From NCBI GenBank assembly GCA_046329535.1, contig JAXLUN010000001.1, forward strand, positions 1 to 64,000: 64,000 nt of DNA, written 5' to 3'. The notes beneath the pieces are model-generated. The model worked only from the letters and a program-made list of their open reading frames with translations. It was not told the origin of the DNA and did no database searches. The first letter of the stretch is position 1; the number at the start of each line of letters is the position of its first letter. The stretch comes from Bog-950 sp046329535 (GTDB lineage: Bacteria; Bacteroidota; Bacteroidia; Chitinophagales; LD1). The position numbers and the translations under genes were made by a program. Below are positions 7,532 to 16,480 of this stretch, one piece after another.

Positions 7532-10500
7532 ATGAAAAACCCTATGCAAAACATGTTTACACGAAGAAGTATTGTTACCCCCCTCTGGTTAAGCCGTGCC
7601 AAAAACCTGTTGGTACTGACTATTATTTTACTGCTCGGCAGGCAGCTTGGTGCGCAAACTACCTTTACCGTTATATCCCCAACCGGAAATGGCGGTTTCG
7701 AAACTTCTGCCTCGCAGTTTCCATCAAACGGCTGGACAGCAGTACAAGCGGCTACCAATAAGTGGAATGTAGGTACGGCTGCTTTTACAGCCGGTGTTCG
7801 GGGGGCTTACATTACCAATGTTACACCCGCTGCCGGAGCGGCCAATGCATATACCAATACGGCCAATACCTCACATATTTATTGCCCGGTTACCATACCT
7901 GCCGGAGCAACAAACGTTACCTTAACATTCAAGTTGAAAACGGTTGGCGAAGCCAATAACTGGGACCAGCTTTTAGTGTGGTACGGAGCGGGAGTTCCGG
8001 TGGTTAATACGCCCACCGGGCAAACTACCACCATGACCGGGTTCACCAATATTTTTACCTCAAACAGCACCACTACTTACGCTACTTTCCAAACCGTAAC
8101 GGTAAACAATGCCTTACCTGCCGGTGCTGCTAATAACCTGGTGTTTACCTGGAAAAACGATGGTTCGGGAGGTGCTAACCCACCCGCAGCTATTGATGAA
8201 GTTTCACTAACCTACCAAATGACCGTGCCTTTAGTAGTGGCTAACATTACCGGAGGCACCTCAGTTAGTTGTGGCAGCACACTGGCCTTAAGCAGCCCAA
8301 CCCCCAGCGCCACAGGTGGTACGGTTACTTCATCGGGTAATTTAAGAATGAACACATTCACAGCCAGCGGCACATTTACCCCCAACTTTGCGGGTAATGT
8401 AGAGGTGATGGCTGTAGGAGGTGGAGGCGGAGGCGGTTATCGTCATGCCGGAGGCGGAGGTGCAGGGGGTATGAATTATAACTCAGCTTTTGCCATTAGC
8501 GGTGCACAAACGGTAACCGTAGGTGCCGGTGGTGCAGGCAATGTAAATGGAACTTCCGGAGGCTCTCCGGTGGCCGTAAACGGCTCCAATGGTGGAAATA
8601 GTGCCTTCGGCTCCCTCAGCGCTACCGGTGGCGGAGGTGGCGGTACCAATGGTACAGCCGGTAATGCCGGTGGTTCGGGAGGCGGAGGCTCAAACGGTTC
8701 AACCGGTGGTGCCGGTACCGCTGGCCAGGGTAATAAGGGTGGAAACCAAGGTACGGCTTGCTGTAATGCATACGGTGCCGGAGGCGGTGGAGCAGGAGCG
8801 GCCGGAGCCAACAGTGCGGCAGCTGCCGGTACTCCCGGTGGGGCAGGTATTTACCGCGATATTACCGGAACGGTAACCGCGTATGCCGGAGGCGGAGGCG
8901 GAGGTAATGGTGCCAATACTACCCAATATGCCGGTGGTATTGGAGGGGGCGGAGCAGGAGGTTTTACTACAACTATGACCGGAGTGAACGGAACCGCTAA
9001 CACCGGTGGCGGTGGCGGTGGCGGTGGTGCCAATGGTGCCAGCTCAGGTGCCGGTGGAAACGGAGGAAGCGGTTTGGTAGCGGTACGCTATTTAGTGCCT
9101 GTTAGCTATGACTGGAGCAGCAGTAATACAGCAGTAGCCACGGTCAACTCAAGCGGGGTGGTTAGCCCAGTGAGCAACGGTACTGCCACCATTACCTGTA
9201 CCGGTACTAACGGTACACAAACAGCGGCTGCCACCGTTAATATTACCGTATCGGGGGGGCCAACTGCCGATGGTGTAACCGTTAGTGATGCTTGCTGGAT
9301 TGCAGATAATGTACATGACTATACAGTTACCATTAAGGCTACCGGTTCATCACCAACCGATATTGGCGGCAATACTTATGGTATGTTAGCCTTGGTGAAC
9401 TACCAGGGGGCTCACGCAGGTAGTTACGGTGGTTATTATGCCTGGAACACGACCACTGCTTTGTTAAATGCATCCGGCTATACAAAAAACCAGATGGCCT
9501 GCACGGGTGGTGGCTTTGTGGGTATGTATGATGATGTTCCCAATACTTTTGGTGACAACACGGCTACTCTCATCAGTGCTTCTACTTCTGTTACCGGCAA
9601 TCAACGTACGGTTAACTTTGTGATAAGACCCAATGCTACTTTCCCGGTCTTTCAAGATAATTCTATATCAATGTACGCTCAAAGTACTTCGGGCTGTATT
9701 ACTACCTGGGTTGAAACTCCTAATTTAATGGGTGTTCGCGCTGGCGACCCAACGGTATTTGGCTCCAGCACCTGGAATGTATATGCTTACGAAGGGCAAA
9801 ACCGCGATAACTTAGGTGCTCTGACTTACAAGGGATATTACACCCAGAACTTAGGGGCTCAGCAGGGCTTTAATACCCAAACGGCCTGGGCCAATACACT
9901 ATCGCCTTCCAATGCGACCACTTATCTGGGCTGCACCGTTCCGGCCGATGGCCATACCTTTGTTCATAAGCGCCAGGGTTTTACGGCCGGTACCTACCAG
10001 ATTACCATTGACAACTGGGATGATGAATCTATTATGTATATCAACGGCACTGAAGTATGGCGGGCTGATGTATGGTCGGGTAACCCCGCACACGGCTTTC
10101 CCGTGCCTTATACATTACCATCCTGCTATTTATTAGGTGCCAGTTCAACCATTGAGTTCAGAACCGGTGAAGGCAGTGGCGGAAGCAATGCCCAGATCAG
10201 TTTAACTCAACGCAGCGCGGTGGGGGCTTCTTTGGTTCCTACCAATCAGGTATCGTGCAACAACGGAACAGGCTCTATAGACCTGACCCCTTCGGGCGGT
10301 ACCGGGTCTTATACTTACAGCTGGAGCACCGGAGCCACTACCCAGGATATTTCCGGTCTGTCTTCGGGTTCGTATACCGTTACCGTAACTGACCAGGTTT
10401 GTACGGCACTTACCGCCAGCAACACCACCAGCATTACCGCCCCTTGGACGGCCAATGCCGGAGCCGACCAAATAGGTAATTGTTCCGACTACACCAGTTT

Positions 10501-13500
10501 ATCGGGTAGCACTACCCCAACTTTACCAACCGGAACACAAACTATTTTTCAGGAAAACTTTGATGGTAACAACGGTAGCGTAACCACCAATAGTCAGGTG
10601 ACCACTGCCGCCTCTGCCAACCATAAATGGCAAATAGTAAATACTACAGCCTCTACCACCACCTGGTGGATCAGTAACTCTGCTAACGGGTTCACCTGTG
10701 CCATAGGGGGCAACAGTTTATTGCTTAAAGACGGCTCCAATGTTAAGTGCGATTACCAGTGGGATGATAACATGACCAACACCGCCTACTGCAATGTGCC
10801 TGTGAATGCAACCGGTGCCACTAACCTCAACTTGAAATTCGATTATAATGTAGGTGGTGAACGGGTAACAAATTCCATCTATGATTATATGAGTATCGTG
10901 TACTCTACCAACGGCACTACCTGGACGGCCCTGAATACCGGTATTTGTAATACTTGTGCTTACAATAACAATACCGGTGGTTTATCCAATACTGTAACCA
11001 ATGCCTATCAAAACAGTAGCGGTACAAATGTGGTGGTAGCTCTTCCTGCCGCATTGAACAACACCTCTTTCTATATTGGTTTCCGCTGGAACAACGATGG
11101 TAGTTCAGGAACTGTACCCGGAATGGTAGTAGATAATATCTCCATTACAGCAGACTATCCGTCTATATCATATACATGGTCGGGTCCGGGCACTTTTACC
11201 CCTAACAACACAACACAAGCACCAGCCATTACAAGTCCGGGTACCTTTACCTTAAGTGTGGCTTATAACGGCTGCACCAGTACCGATCAGGTAATTATTA
11301 CCAAAGAAACTACGGCTCCTACTTTAAGCTCCTGCCCGGCCAGCCAAACCGGAGGCAGCGCAGTAAATGCCAATGCCAGTTGCTATGGCACGGCTACCTG
11401 GACGGCCCCAAGCTGGACCGATAACTGTTTAACACAGCCTACAATACCCGGAGCTACTAAAATAACCGGTGTTACCAGTGGTAATTACTATTATGTAGTA
11501 CCCGGTGCGTTTACTTGGGCTCAAGCCAAGGCTGATGCAATAGCCAAAGGCGGTAAACTGGCTGTGATAGAAAACGCTACTGAAAACAGCCAATTAGCAA
11601 CATGGTTTGCAGCCAATGGTTATACCTCCGGCAGTTTGTGGATAGGCTATACCGATGAAGTAACAGAGGGTACTTATAAAACTATTACCGGAGTGACCAC
11701 TTGTGTGGGTAATACCCCTACTACTGCTTATGGTTATACCAACTGGAACGCAGGAGAACCCAATAATGCCGGAGGAGATGAAGATTATGCAGAATATATA
11801 GTTACCACAGGAGTTGCCGGGTTGTGGAATGATTTAAACTCCACTACTACCAATACTGGATACATCCTGGAGTTTGGTTTATTCCAAACAGCAGGCTTGC
11901 CTCCGGGTTGCACGTATTTCCCATTAGGCAATACCGTGAATACCTATAATGCTACCGATTTTGCAGGCAATACATCGAGCACCTGCTCGTTCACAGTCGA
12001 AGTAAAGGATGTTACTAACCCAACCATAACCTGTGGTGTAAGCGGTACGCAAAACGTAAATACTTCATCAGGCTCATGCACCTATACTCATACCGGCACA
12101 GCCTGGAACCCAACTACTAGTGATAACTGCAGCGTGGCTTCAACCACTGCCGTATTAACCGGAGCAACCACTGCCACCGGCTTAACCAGCTTAAATGGAG
12201 TCGTATTTAATCCAGGTACCACTACCGTAACATGGACCGTAAAAGATGGTTCTAACAACCAGAATACCTGCAGTTTTAACGTATCAGTAACTGATAATGT
12301 GTTACCGGCCATCACCACTTGCCCGGCTACGCAAACAGTAACGGTGGCTACTAATTGTCAGGCTACCATTCCTAATTATGCTACGCTGGCAGCAACCCCA
12401 TCAACCGATAACTGTACTAGTGGCGGCTCTCTGGTGTTCAGTCAGTCTCCGGCAGCAGGTTCTTATGCTTCTTACGGAACCAACTCCGTAACTATTACGG
12501 TTAAAGACGCAGCCAATAACCAGACCAGCTGTGTTACTAACTTTATTTACACTGCGCCAAGCAATATTGTTTCTACCAGCTCAACTAACACCTGCGTGTT
12601 TGGCGGCAATAACAATGGCGAGAAGTTTTTGGTAGATGGAACAACCAATGAGGCACTGATAAGTATTAATGAAGGGGCGGTTAACCTGGGAACCGTAACT
12701 GCTACCGTCACTAAACATGGCAGTGTTCCGGCTATAACTGGTTCTGCACAGTGCGATGCCCCGGCCCCAAGCAGTGGTCCGGTGGGTGGCGATGAGTTGT
12801 ATCTGCCTCGGGAGTTCGATGTAACTGCCTCTACTGCTCCATCTGGTTATGTTACCGTTTCACTTTACTTTACTCAGGCCGAGTTAACGGCTCTGTCCAA
12901 TGCATCTACATCGGCAAGCCCGGCTTACCAAAGTTGCTGGGGAACTGTGGCCAGCAACGGCTCAAACCTGATGCTGACCATACACCATAGCGATAATACC
13001 TACGAAACCCGTACACAGGGAGGCGGAGGTTTAACCATTGCCTCAACCGGAGGTCCTAACGGTACTTACAAAGCTACCTTCCAGGTGAATAAGTTCAGCG
13101 GGTTCCAATTTCATGGTAATGGTGGTGTAAACGGAGCTAATGGTCTACCGGTTCAGATGCTCTACTTTACAGCTAACGAGGCGAATAACACGTATGTTCG
13201 TTTAGATTGGGCAACAGCTTTAGAAATAAACAACGATGGTTTCTGGGTAGAGAGAAGTTCGGATGGTGTTAACTGGACATCGCTAGCCTGGATAGAAGGA
13301 CATGATAACTCAACCGCAGTGAATGCATACAGCTATGATGATCATGCCGTGGCCTCTAACATACTATACTACTACCGTTTGAAACAAGTGGATAATGATG
13401 GTGTATTCGAATATTCCGGTATTGAAACAGCACGATTAACAGGCTCTGTTAGTTTTGCAGTCAGTGAGTTTATACCTAACCCAACTACTGCCGCTACCCA

Positions 13501-13708
13501 TATTCTTATTACTTCTTCAAGCGAAGCAGTGGTAAGTGTGGTTATCTATGATTTGTTAGGTCAGAAAGTAACAGAAACCAAGCAGCAGTTAAATGCAGGA
13601 GTTAATCAGTTAGATTTCAATTTCGGTCAGTTAGCAGCGGGCACTTATACAGCAACTATTACCACGGGCAATGCTACCTACACCAAGCGGGTAGTATTGA
13701 CTAAGTAG
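7532..13708 (+). CDS. Giant T9SS-secreted adhesin-like protein with C-type lectin domain
   Basis: A 2058-residue surface or secreted protein. Order seen: signal peptide ending GRQLGAQ (about 42); beta-sandwich region; Gly-rich region (about 290-515); bacterial Ig-like (BIG2-type) segment (about 523-575); a PA14-like beta region with DNWDDESIMYINGTEVW (about 757-890); one SprB repeat (about 900-970); a C-type lectin domain (about 1317-1450) with carbohydrate-type EPN and WND motifs (NAGEPNNAGG, GLWNDLN); HYR-like repeats with paired cysteines (to about 1680); and a type A T9SS sorting domain (about 1980-2058: FIPNPTT...YDLLGQKV...GTYTATI). The EPN/WND set predicts Ca-dependent mannose- or glucose-type sugar binding. 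Adhesion to a glycan surface is inferred. Confidence 0.88.
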   Translation: MKNPMQNMFTRRSIVTPLWLSRAKNLLVLTIILLLGRQLGAQTTFTVISPTGNGGFETSASQFPSNGWTAVQAATNKWNVGTAAFTAGVRGAYITNVTPAAGAANAYTNTANTSHIYCPVTIPAGATNVTLTFKLKTVGEANNWDQLLVWYGAGVPVVNTPTGQTTTMTGFTNIFTSNSTTTYATFQTVTVNNALPAGAANNLVFTWKNDGSGGANPPAAIDEVSLTYQMTVPLVVANITGGTSVSCGSTLALSSPTPSATGGTVTSSGNLRMNTFTASGTFTPNFAGNVEVMAVGGGGGGGYRHAGGGGAGGMNYNSAFAISGAQTVTVGAGGAGNVNGTSGGSPVAVNGSNGGNSAFGSLSATGGGGGGTNGTAGNAGGSGGGGSNGSTGGAGTAGQGNKGGNQGTACCNAYGAGGGGAGAAGANSAAAAGTPGGAGIYRDITGTVTAYAGGGGGGNGANTTQYAGGIGGGGAGGFTTTMTGVNGTANTGGGGGGGGANGASSGAGGNGGSGLVAVRYLVPVSYDWSSSNTAVATVNSSGVVSPVSNGTATITCTGTNGTQTAAATVNITVSGGPTADGVTVSDACWIADNVHDYTVTIKATGSSPTDIGGNTYGMLALVNYQGAHAGSYGGYYAWNTTTALLNASGYTKNQMACTGGGFVGMYDDVPNTFGDNTATLISASTSVTGNQRTVNFVIRPNATFPVFQDNSISMYAQSTSGCITTWVETPNLMGVRAGDPTVFGSSTWNVYAYEGQNRDNLGALTYKGYYTQNLGAQQGFNTQTAWANTLSPSNATTYLGCTVPADGHTFVHKRQGFTAGTYQITIDNWDDESIMYINGTEVWRADVWSGNPAHGFPVPYTLPSCYLLGASSTIEFRTGEGSGGSNAQISLTQRSAVGASLVPTNQVSCNNGTGSIDLTPSGGTGSYTYSWSTGATTQDISGLSSGSYTVTVTDQVCTALTASNTTSITAPWTANAGADQIGNCSDYTSLSGSTTPTLPTGTQTIFQENFDGNNGSVTTNSQVTTAASANHKWQIVNTTASTTTWWISNSANGFTCAIGGNSLLLKDGSNVKCDYQWDDNMTNTAYCNVPVNATGATNLNLKFDYNVGGERVTNSIYDYMSIVYSTNGTTWTALNTGICNTCAYNNNTGGLSNTVTNAYQNSSGTNVVVALPAALNNTSFYIGFRWNNDGSSGTVPGMVVDNISITADYPSISYTWSGPGTFTPNNTTQAPAITSPGTFTLSVAYNGCTSTDQVIITKETTAPTLSSCPASQTGGSAVNANASCYGTATWTAPSWTDNCLTQPTIPGATKITGVTSGNYYYVVPGAFTWAQAKADAIAKGGKLAVIENATENSQLATWFAANGYTSGSLWIGYTDEVTEGTYKTITGVTTCVGNTPTTAYGYTNWNAGEPNNAGGDEDYAEYIVTTGVAGLWNDLNSTTTNTGYILEFGLFQTAGLPPGCTYFPLGNTVNTYNATDFAGNTSSTCSFTVEVKDVTNPTITCGVSGTQNVNTSSGSCTYTHTGTAWNPTTSDNCSVASTTAVLTGATTATGLTSLNGVVFNPGTTTVTWTVKDGSNNQNTCSFNVSVTDNVLPAITTCPATQTVTVATNCQATIPNYATLAATPSTDNCTSGGSLVFSQSPAAGSYASYGTNSVTITVKDAANNQTSCVTNFIYTAPSNIVSTSSTNTCVFGGNNNGEKFLVDGTTNEALISINEGAVNLGTVTATVTKHGSVPAITGSAQCDAPAPSSGPVGGDELYLPREFDVTASTAPSGYVTVSLYFTQAELTALSNASTSASPAYQSCWGTVASNGSNLMLTIHHSDNTYETRTQGGGGLTIASTGGPNGTYKATFQVNKFSGFQFHGNGGVNGANGLPVQMLYFTANEANNTYVRLDWATALEINNDGFWVERSSDGVNWTSLAWIEGHDNSTAVNAYSYDDHAVASNILYYYRLKQVDNDGVFEYSGIETARLTGSVSFAVSEFIPNPTTAATHILITSSSEAVVSVVIYDLLGQKVTETKQQLNAGVNQLDFNFGQLAAGTYTATITTGNATYTKRVVLTK

Positions 13709-13724
13709 TATCTTGTTTTAAGCA

Positions 13725-13764
13725 ATTAAAAAGGGAAACATCAAGCGATGTTTCCCTTTTTAAT
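13725..13764. terminator. Strong bidirectional terminator
   Basis: A perfect 18-bp stem (13725-13742 with 13747-13764) has a 4-base loop and A/T-rich flanks on both sides. It separates the adhesin gene from the convergent GH3-family gene and can serve both. Confidence 0.9.
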
Positions 13765-13818
13765 TTAGTGATGAAAGTTGAAGAACATAGGTAGCTGATG
13801 AATCAGTTTCCAATCATT

Positions 13819-15315
13819 CTATACATCCAAGCCTATTAAACTATCTGCAATTTTTCTGTCATTGGTTAGTCGGGGAACTTTATTTTGCCCGCCCAGTTTA
13901 CCTTCGCCTTTCATATAGTTGATAAAAGTATTGGGCTTTACAACGGTGATTTTTAATTGCTGTAAGATATGCCCGGCACGTAGGTCCTTGTAATACGAAT
14001 TTTTATCCTGCAAAAACAGGTCAAGATGCTGCGCGAAATCATGCAGGTTACGCGGAGGCTTACTGAATTCAATCAGCCATTCGTGGTAGGGTAATCCTTC
14101 AGCAGGAGCTACCTGTGGAGCCACCGTAAACTCCGTAACTCCGGCATTCAGCTGTCGCATGGCGAAGAGCATGGCCTGCTCTACCTCTTCAGCTATTACA
14201 TGTTCTCCAAATGCAGAAGTAAAGTGTTTTACTCTACCTGTTACCACTATGCGATAAGGGTTTTTAGATACAAAACGAATGGTATCTCCCAGACTATAGC
14301 TCCAAAGCCCGGCATTGGTATTTAAAATCAACGCATAGTTTACATGCAGTTCGATATCACAGAGTGAAATGCGTTCAGGGTTTTGGGCAAAAGCATCTTC
14401 GGCCTTTACAAACTCATAAAAAATGCCTCCATTTACATTGAGCAGAAGTCCGTTTTCATGCTGTGAATCCTGATAGGCAATGAACCCTTCACTGGCAGGG
14501 TAGGTTTCTACAGAATCTATTTTAAAACCGATAAGTGATTCAATTTTGTGGCGGTAAGGTTCGTAGTTAACTCCGCCATACGCAAACAGTTTAAAGTCAG
14601 GGAAGATATCTTTAATGTATTGCTTGCCGGTTAGCTCCTGCAGTTTTTCAAAATACATGACTACCCACGGAGGAATGCCTGAAATAAGGCTCATATTCTG
14701 CTGCATGGTTTCGCGGGCTATAGCATCCACTTTGTCCTCCCAGTCTTCTATGCAGTTGGTTTGATACGAGGGCAAACGGCTGGCTCTGGCATAAACAGGG
14801 ACATGATGGTGGACTATACCACTTAGTCGTCCGGTAGGTATTTGACCATGGCGGTTTAACTCGGGAGAGCCCTGCAGGAAAATCATTTTATGATTGAAGA
14901 ACTCCGCCCGACCTGTTTCGTTTACATATAACAGCAGTGAGTTACGGGCAGCTGCCACCATGGCTCTAATTTGTGGTAGTGTAACAGGAATGTACTTGGT
15001 GCCCGATGTGGTGCCTGAAGATTTGCAGAAATACAGCGGCAGACCTTTCCACAATACATTTTTTTTACCGTCAGCTATCAGTTCTATGTAATCTTTAATC
15101 CCCTCATAATCCCTAACCGGTACGGCTGATCTATAATCGTTGTAGGTTTTAACCGATGAAAATCCATGTGCTTTTCCAAAATCGGTCTGTGCTGCTTCAC
15201 GAACTAAACCAATCAAAAGTGATTGCTGAATATGCAATGCATTTTTCTGCTCCCGGTATATGGCCGGTGCAACAACACCAGAGGCTAGTTTGGCCAGGAA
15301 AGATTTATAAGCCAT
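13819..15315 (-). CDS. GH3 auxin-responsive promoter family protein (acyl-adenylating)
   Basis: A 498-residue member of the GH3 branch of the adenylate-forming superfamily. In plants GH3 enzymes activate a carboxylate with ATP and join it to an amino acid; the bacterial substrate is unknown. The ATP-binding loop KSSGTTSGTKYIP lies at 98-110. Family-typical YGGVNYEPYR and ETYPASEGFIA blocks follow in the middle, and a C-terminal cap domain after VVTGRVKHFTSAFGE. The ATG at 15315 (MAYKSFLAKL) is chosen over an upstream GTG at 15363, because plant and bacterial GH3 proteins begin near here. It may form an operon with the next gene upstream (gap of 70 bp). Confidence 0.85.
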   Translation of the reverse strand: MAYKSFLAKLASGVVAPAIYREQKNALHIQQSLLIGLVREAAQTDFGKAHGFSSVKTYNDYRSAVPVRDYEGIKDYIELIADGKKNVLWKGLPLYFCKSSGTTSGTKYIPVTLPQIRAMVAAARNSLLLYVNETGRAEFFNHKMIFLQGSPELNRHGQIPTGRLSGIVHHHVPVYARASRLPSYQTNCIEDWEDKVDAIARETMQQNMSLISGIPPWVVMYFEKLQELTGKQYIKDIFPDFKLFAYGGVNYEPYRHKIESLIGFKIDSVETYPASEGFIAYQDSQHENGLLLNVNGGIFYEFVKAEDAFAQNPERISLCDIELHVNYALILNTNAGLWSYSLGDTIRFVSKNPYRIVVTGRVKHFTSAFGEHVIAEEVEQAMLFAMRQLNAGVTEFTVAPQVAPAEGLPYHEWLIEFSKPPRNLHDFAQHLDLFLQDKNSYYKDLRAGHILQQLKITVVKPNTFINYMKGEGKLGGQNKVPRLTNDRKIADSLIGLDV

Positions 15316-15385
15316 GAAAGTTTTTTTTAGAGAATCATACACAGGTAATTTACCTATGCTCACTAAATTTTAGTTCTGTGGGTTA

Positions 15386-15916
15386 TTACTGTTCTTTGAT
15401 ACTATAGAGTATCTTTTCAAAGTCGGCTTTGTATTTCTCTTTATCGTCCAGATTGCCGTAGCAAAGAAGTTTGTAATAATGGGTGGGTGTTTCGGCAATG
15501 CCGACAAAGAAATAGATATCCATTTTAGATTCTTTATCGAAGTAAGAAACGTCCGCTTCGGTAAAGTTATTTTCGCCAATGGTTTTGTTTTCCGGTTTGC
15601 TGACTTTTCTTTTGGCCTGGTCTTTCACAAAATCTTTGATGAATGATTCGTAAAATTCATTCACTGAAGTATAGGTCAGTTCCGCCATTTTTAGTTCCTC
15701 TTTACTATCTTCAATAACAAAGCCGGCAATGTCTTTGATGGTATTTTTAAACTGAATAGTAGCCGATGTATTGAGACCGGTAGTTTTAATCATATAGTCG
15801 GGCAGGCTGATGTTGAACACATGACCGGCTTTATATTCTTTCATGGTGGTTTGTCCCCAGGTAATGTGGTTCGTTAAAACTAATATGGAGGCTAAAAGGA
15901 TAGTAACAGGTTTCAT
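15386..15916 (-). CDS. Secreted hypothetical protein
   Basis: A 176-residue protein with a signal peptide (MKPVTILLASILVLTNHITWGQ). The mature part alternates short beta strands and helices and ends LYSIKEQ. The pattern, with a FNISLPDYM opening and a final helix, resembles small PsbP/DUF1795-like proteins, but I am not sure. It lies in a minus-strand run between the phosphoribosyltransferase and GH3 genes. No catalytic motif is visible. Confidence 0.65.
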   Translation of the reverse strand: MKPVTILLASILVLTNHITWGQTTMKEYKAGHVFNISLPDYMIKTTGLNTSATIQFKNTIKDIAGFVIEDSKEELKMAELTYTSVNEFYESFIKDFVKDQAKRKVSKPENKTIGENNFTEADVSYFDKESKMDIYFFVGIAETPTHYYKLLCYGNLDDKEKYKADFEKILYSIKEQ

Positions 15917-15952
15917 GTTTAAGCAGGTGTTATTGTTTGTTTAGACGAATTA

Positions 15953-16456
15953 TCAGGTTAAGTAAGCAGCACTTTTTTCTTTGCCTTTGAACTCTACAGA
16001 GATATGTTCTTTCAAAGTAGTAGATAGTGACAGCCCGACAAAGTCGGGGGTAACCGGAAACAGTTTATGTTGTCTGTCTACCAGAACCACGGCCTGAACT
16101 TTTTTGGGAGCATACTTCATAATCGGTTTCAGGGCATAGTAGAGCGTTTTGCCGGTGTTGGCTACATCATCTACTACAATAATGGTTTTATTATTCAGAT
16201 TGGTTTTACCCGTTTGCAGCACAATATCATGCTCCAAGGGTTTTTGTTTGTTCAGCGTGAGTTCGAGCAAAGTCACGGTGTTGTTCTCAATCAGTTCTAT
16301 TTCCTTCTTTAGCTGCTCGGCATATTCATAGCCGTTTGGCTTAATGCCTATCAGAATAATCTCCTTCTCGTCATAATTGTCCTCCACAATCTGATAAGCT
16401 ATTCTGCGGGTCTTCTGTTTAATTTCATCACTGTTTAAAATCTGTTCTTTTTTCAT
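15953..16456 (-). CDS. PyrR-like phosphoribosyltransferase
   Basis: A 167-residue type I phosphoribosyltransferase. The PRPP-binding signature is TIIVVDDVANTGKTLYYAL (about 92-110), with the double acidic pair. An upstream ILIGIKPNGYEYAEQL hood/flexible-loop region is similar to PyrR and hypoxanthine transferases. It could be a uracil transferase/pyr regulator or a purine salvage enzyme. No pyr or pur gene is adjacent, so the substrate stays open. It begins 24 bp after the subtilase gene ends on the same strand, so the two may be co-transcribed. Confidence 0.8.
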   Translation of the reverse strand: MKKEQILNSDEIKQKTRRIAYQIVEDNYDEKEIILIGIKPNGYEYAEQLKKEIELIENNTVTLLELTLNKQKPLEHDIVLQTGKTNLNNKTIIVVDDVANTGKTLYYALKPIMKYAPKKVQAVVLVDRQHKLFPVTPDFVGLSLSTTLKEHISVEFKGKEKSAAYLT

Positions 16457-16480
16457 ATTTCAAAGCCTGACTTTTATGAA

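Noticed and set aside
8476..9033. Proline/alanine-rich minus-strand frames in the giant adhesin gene
   Set aside because: Shadows of the Gly-rich repeat region of the real plus-strand gene.
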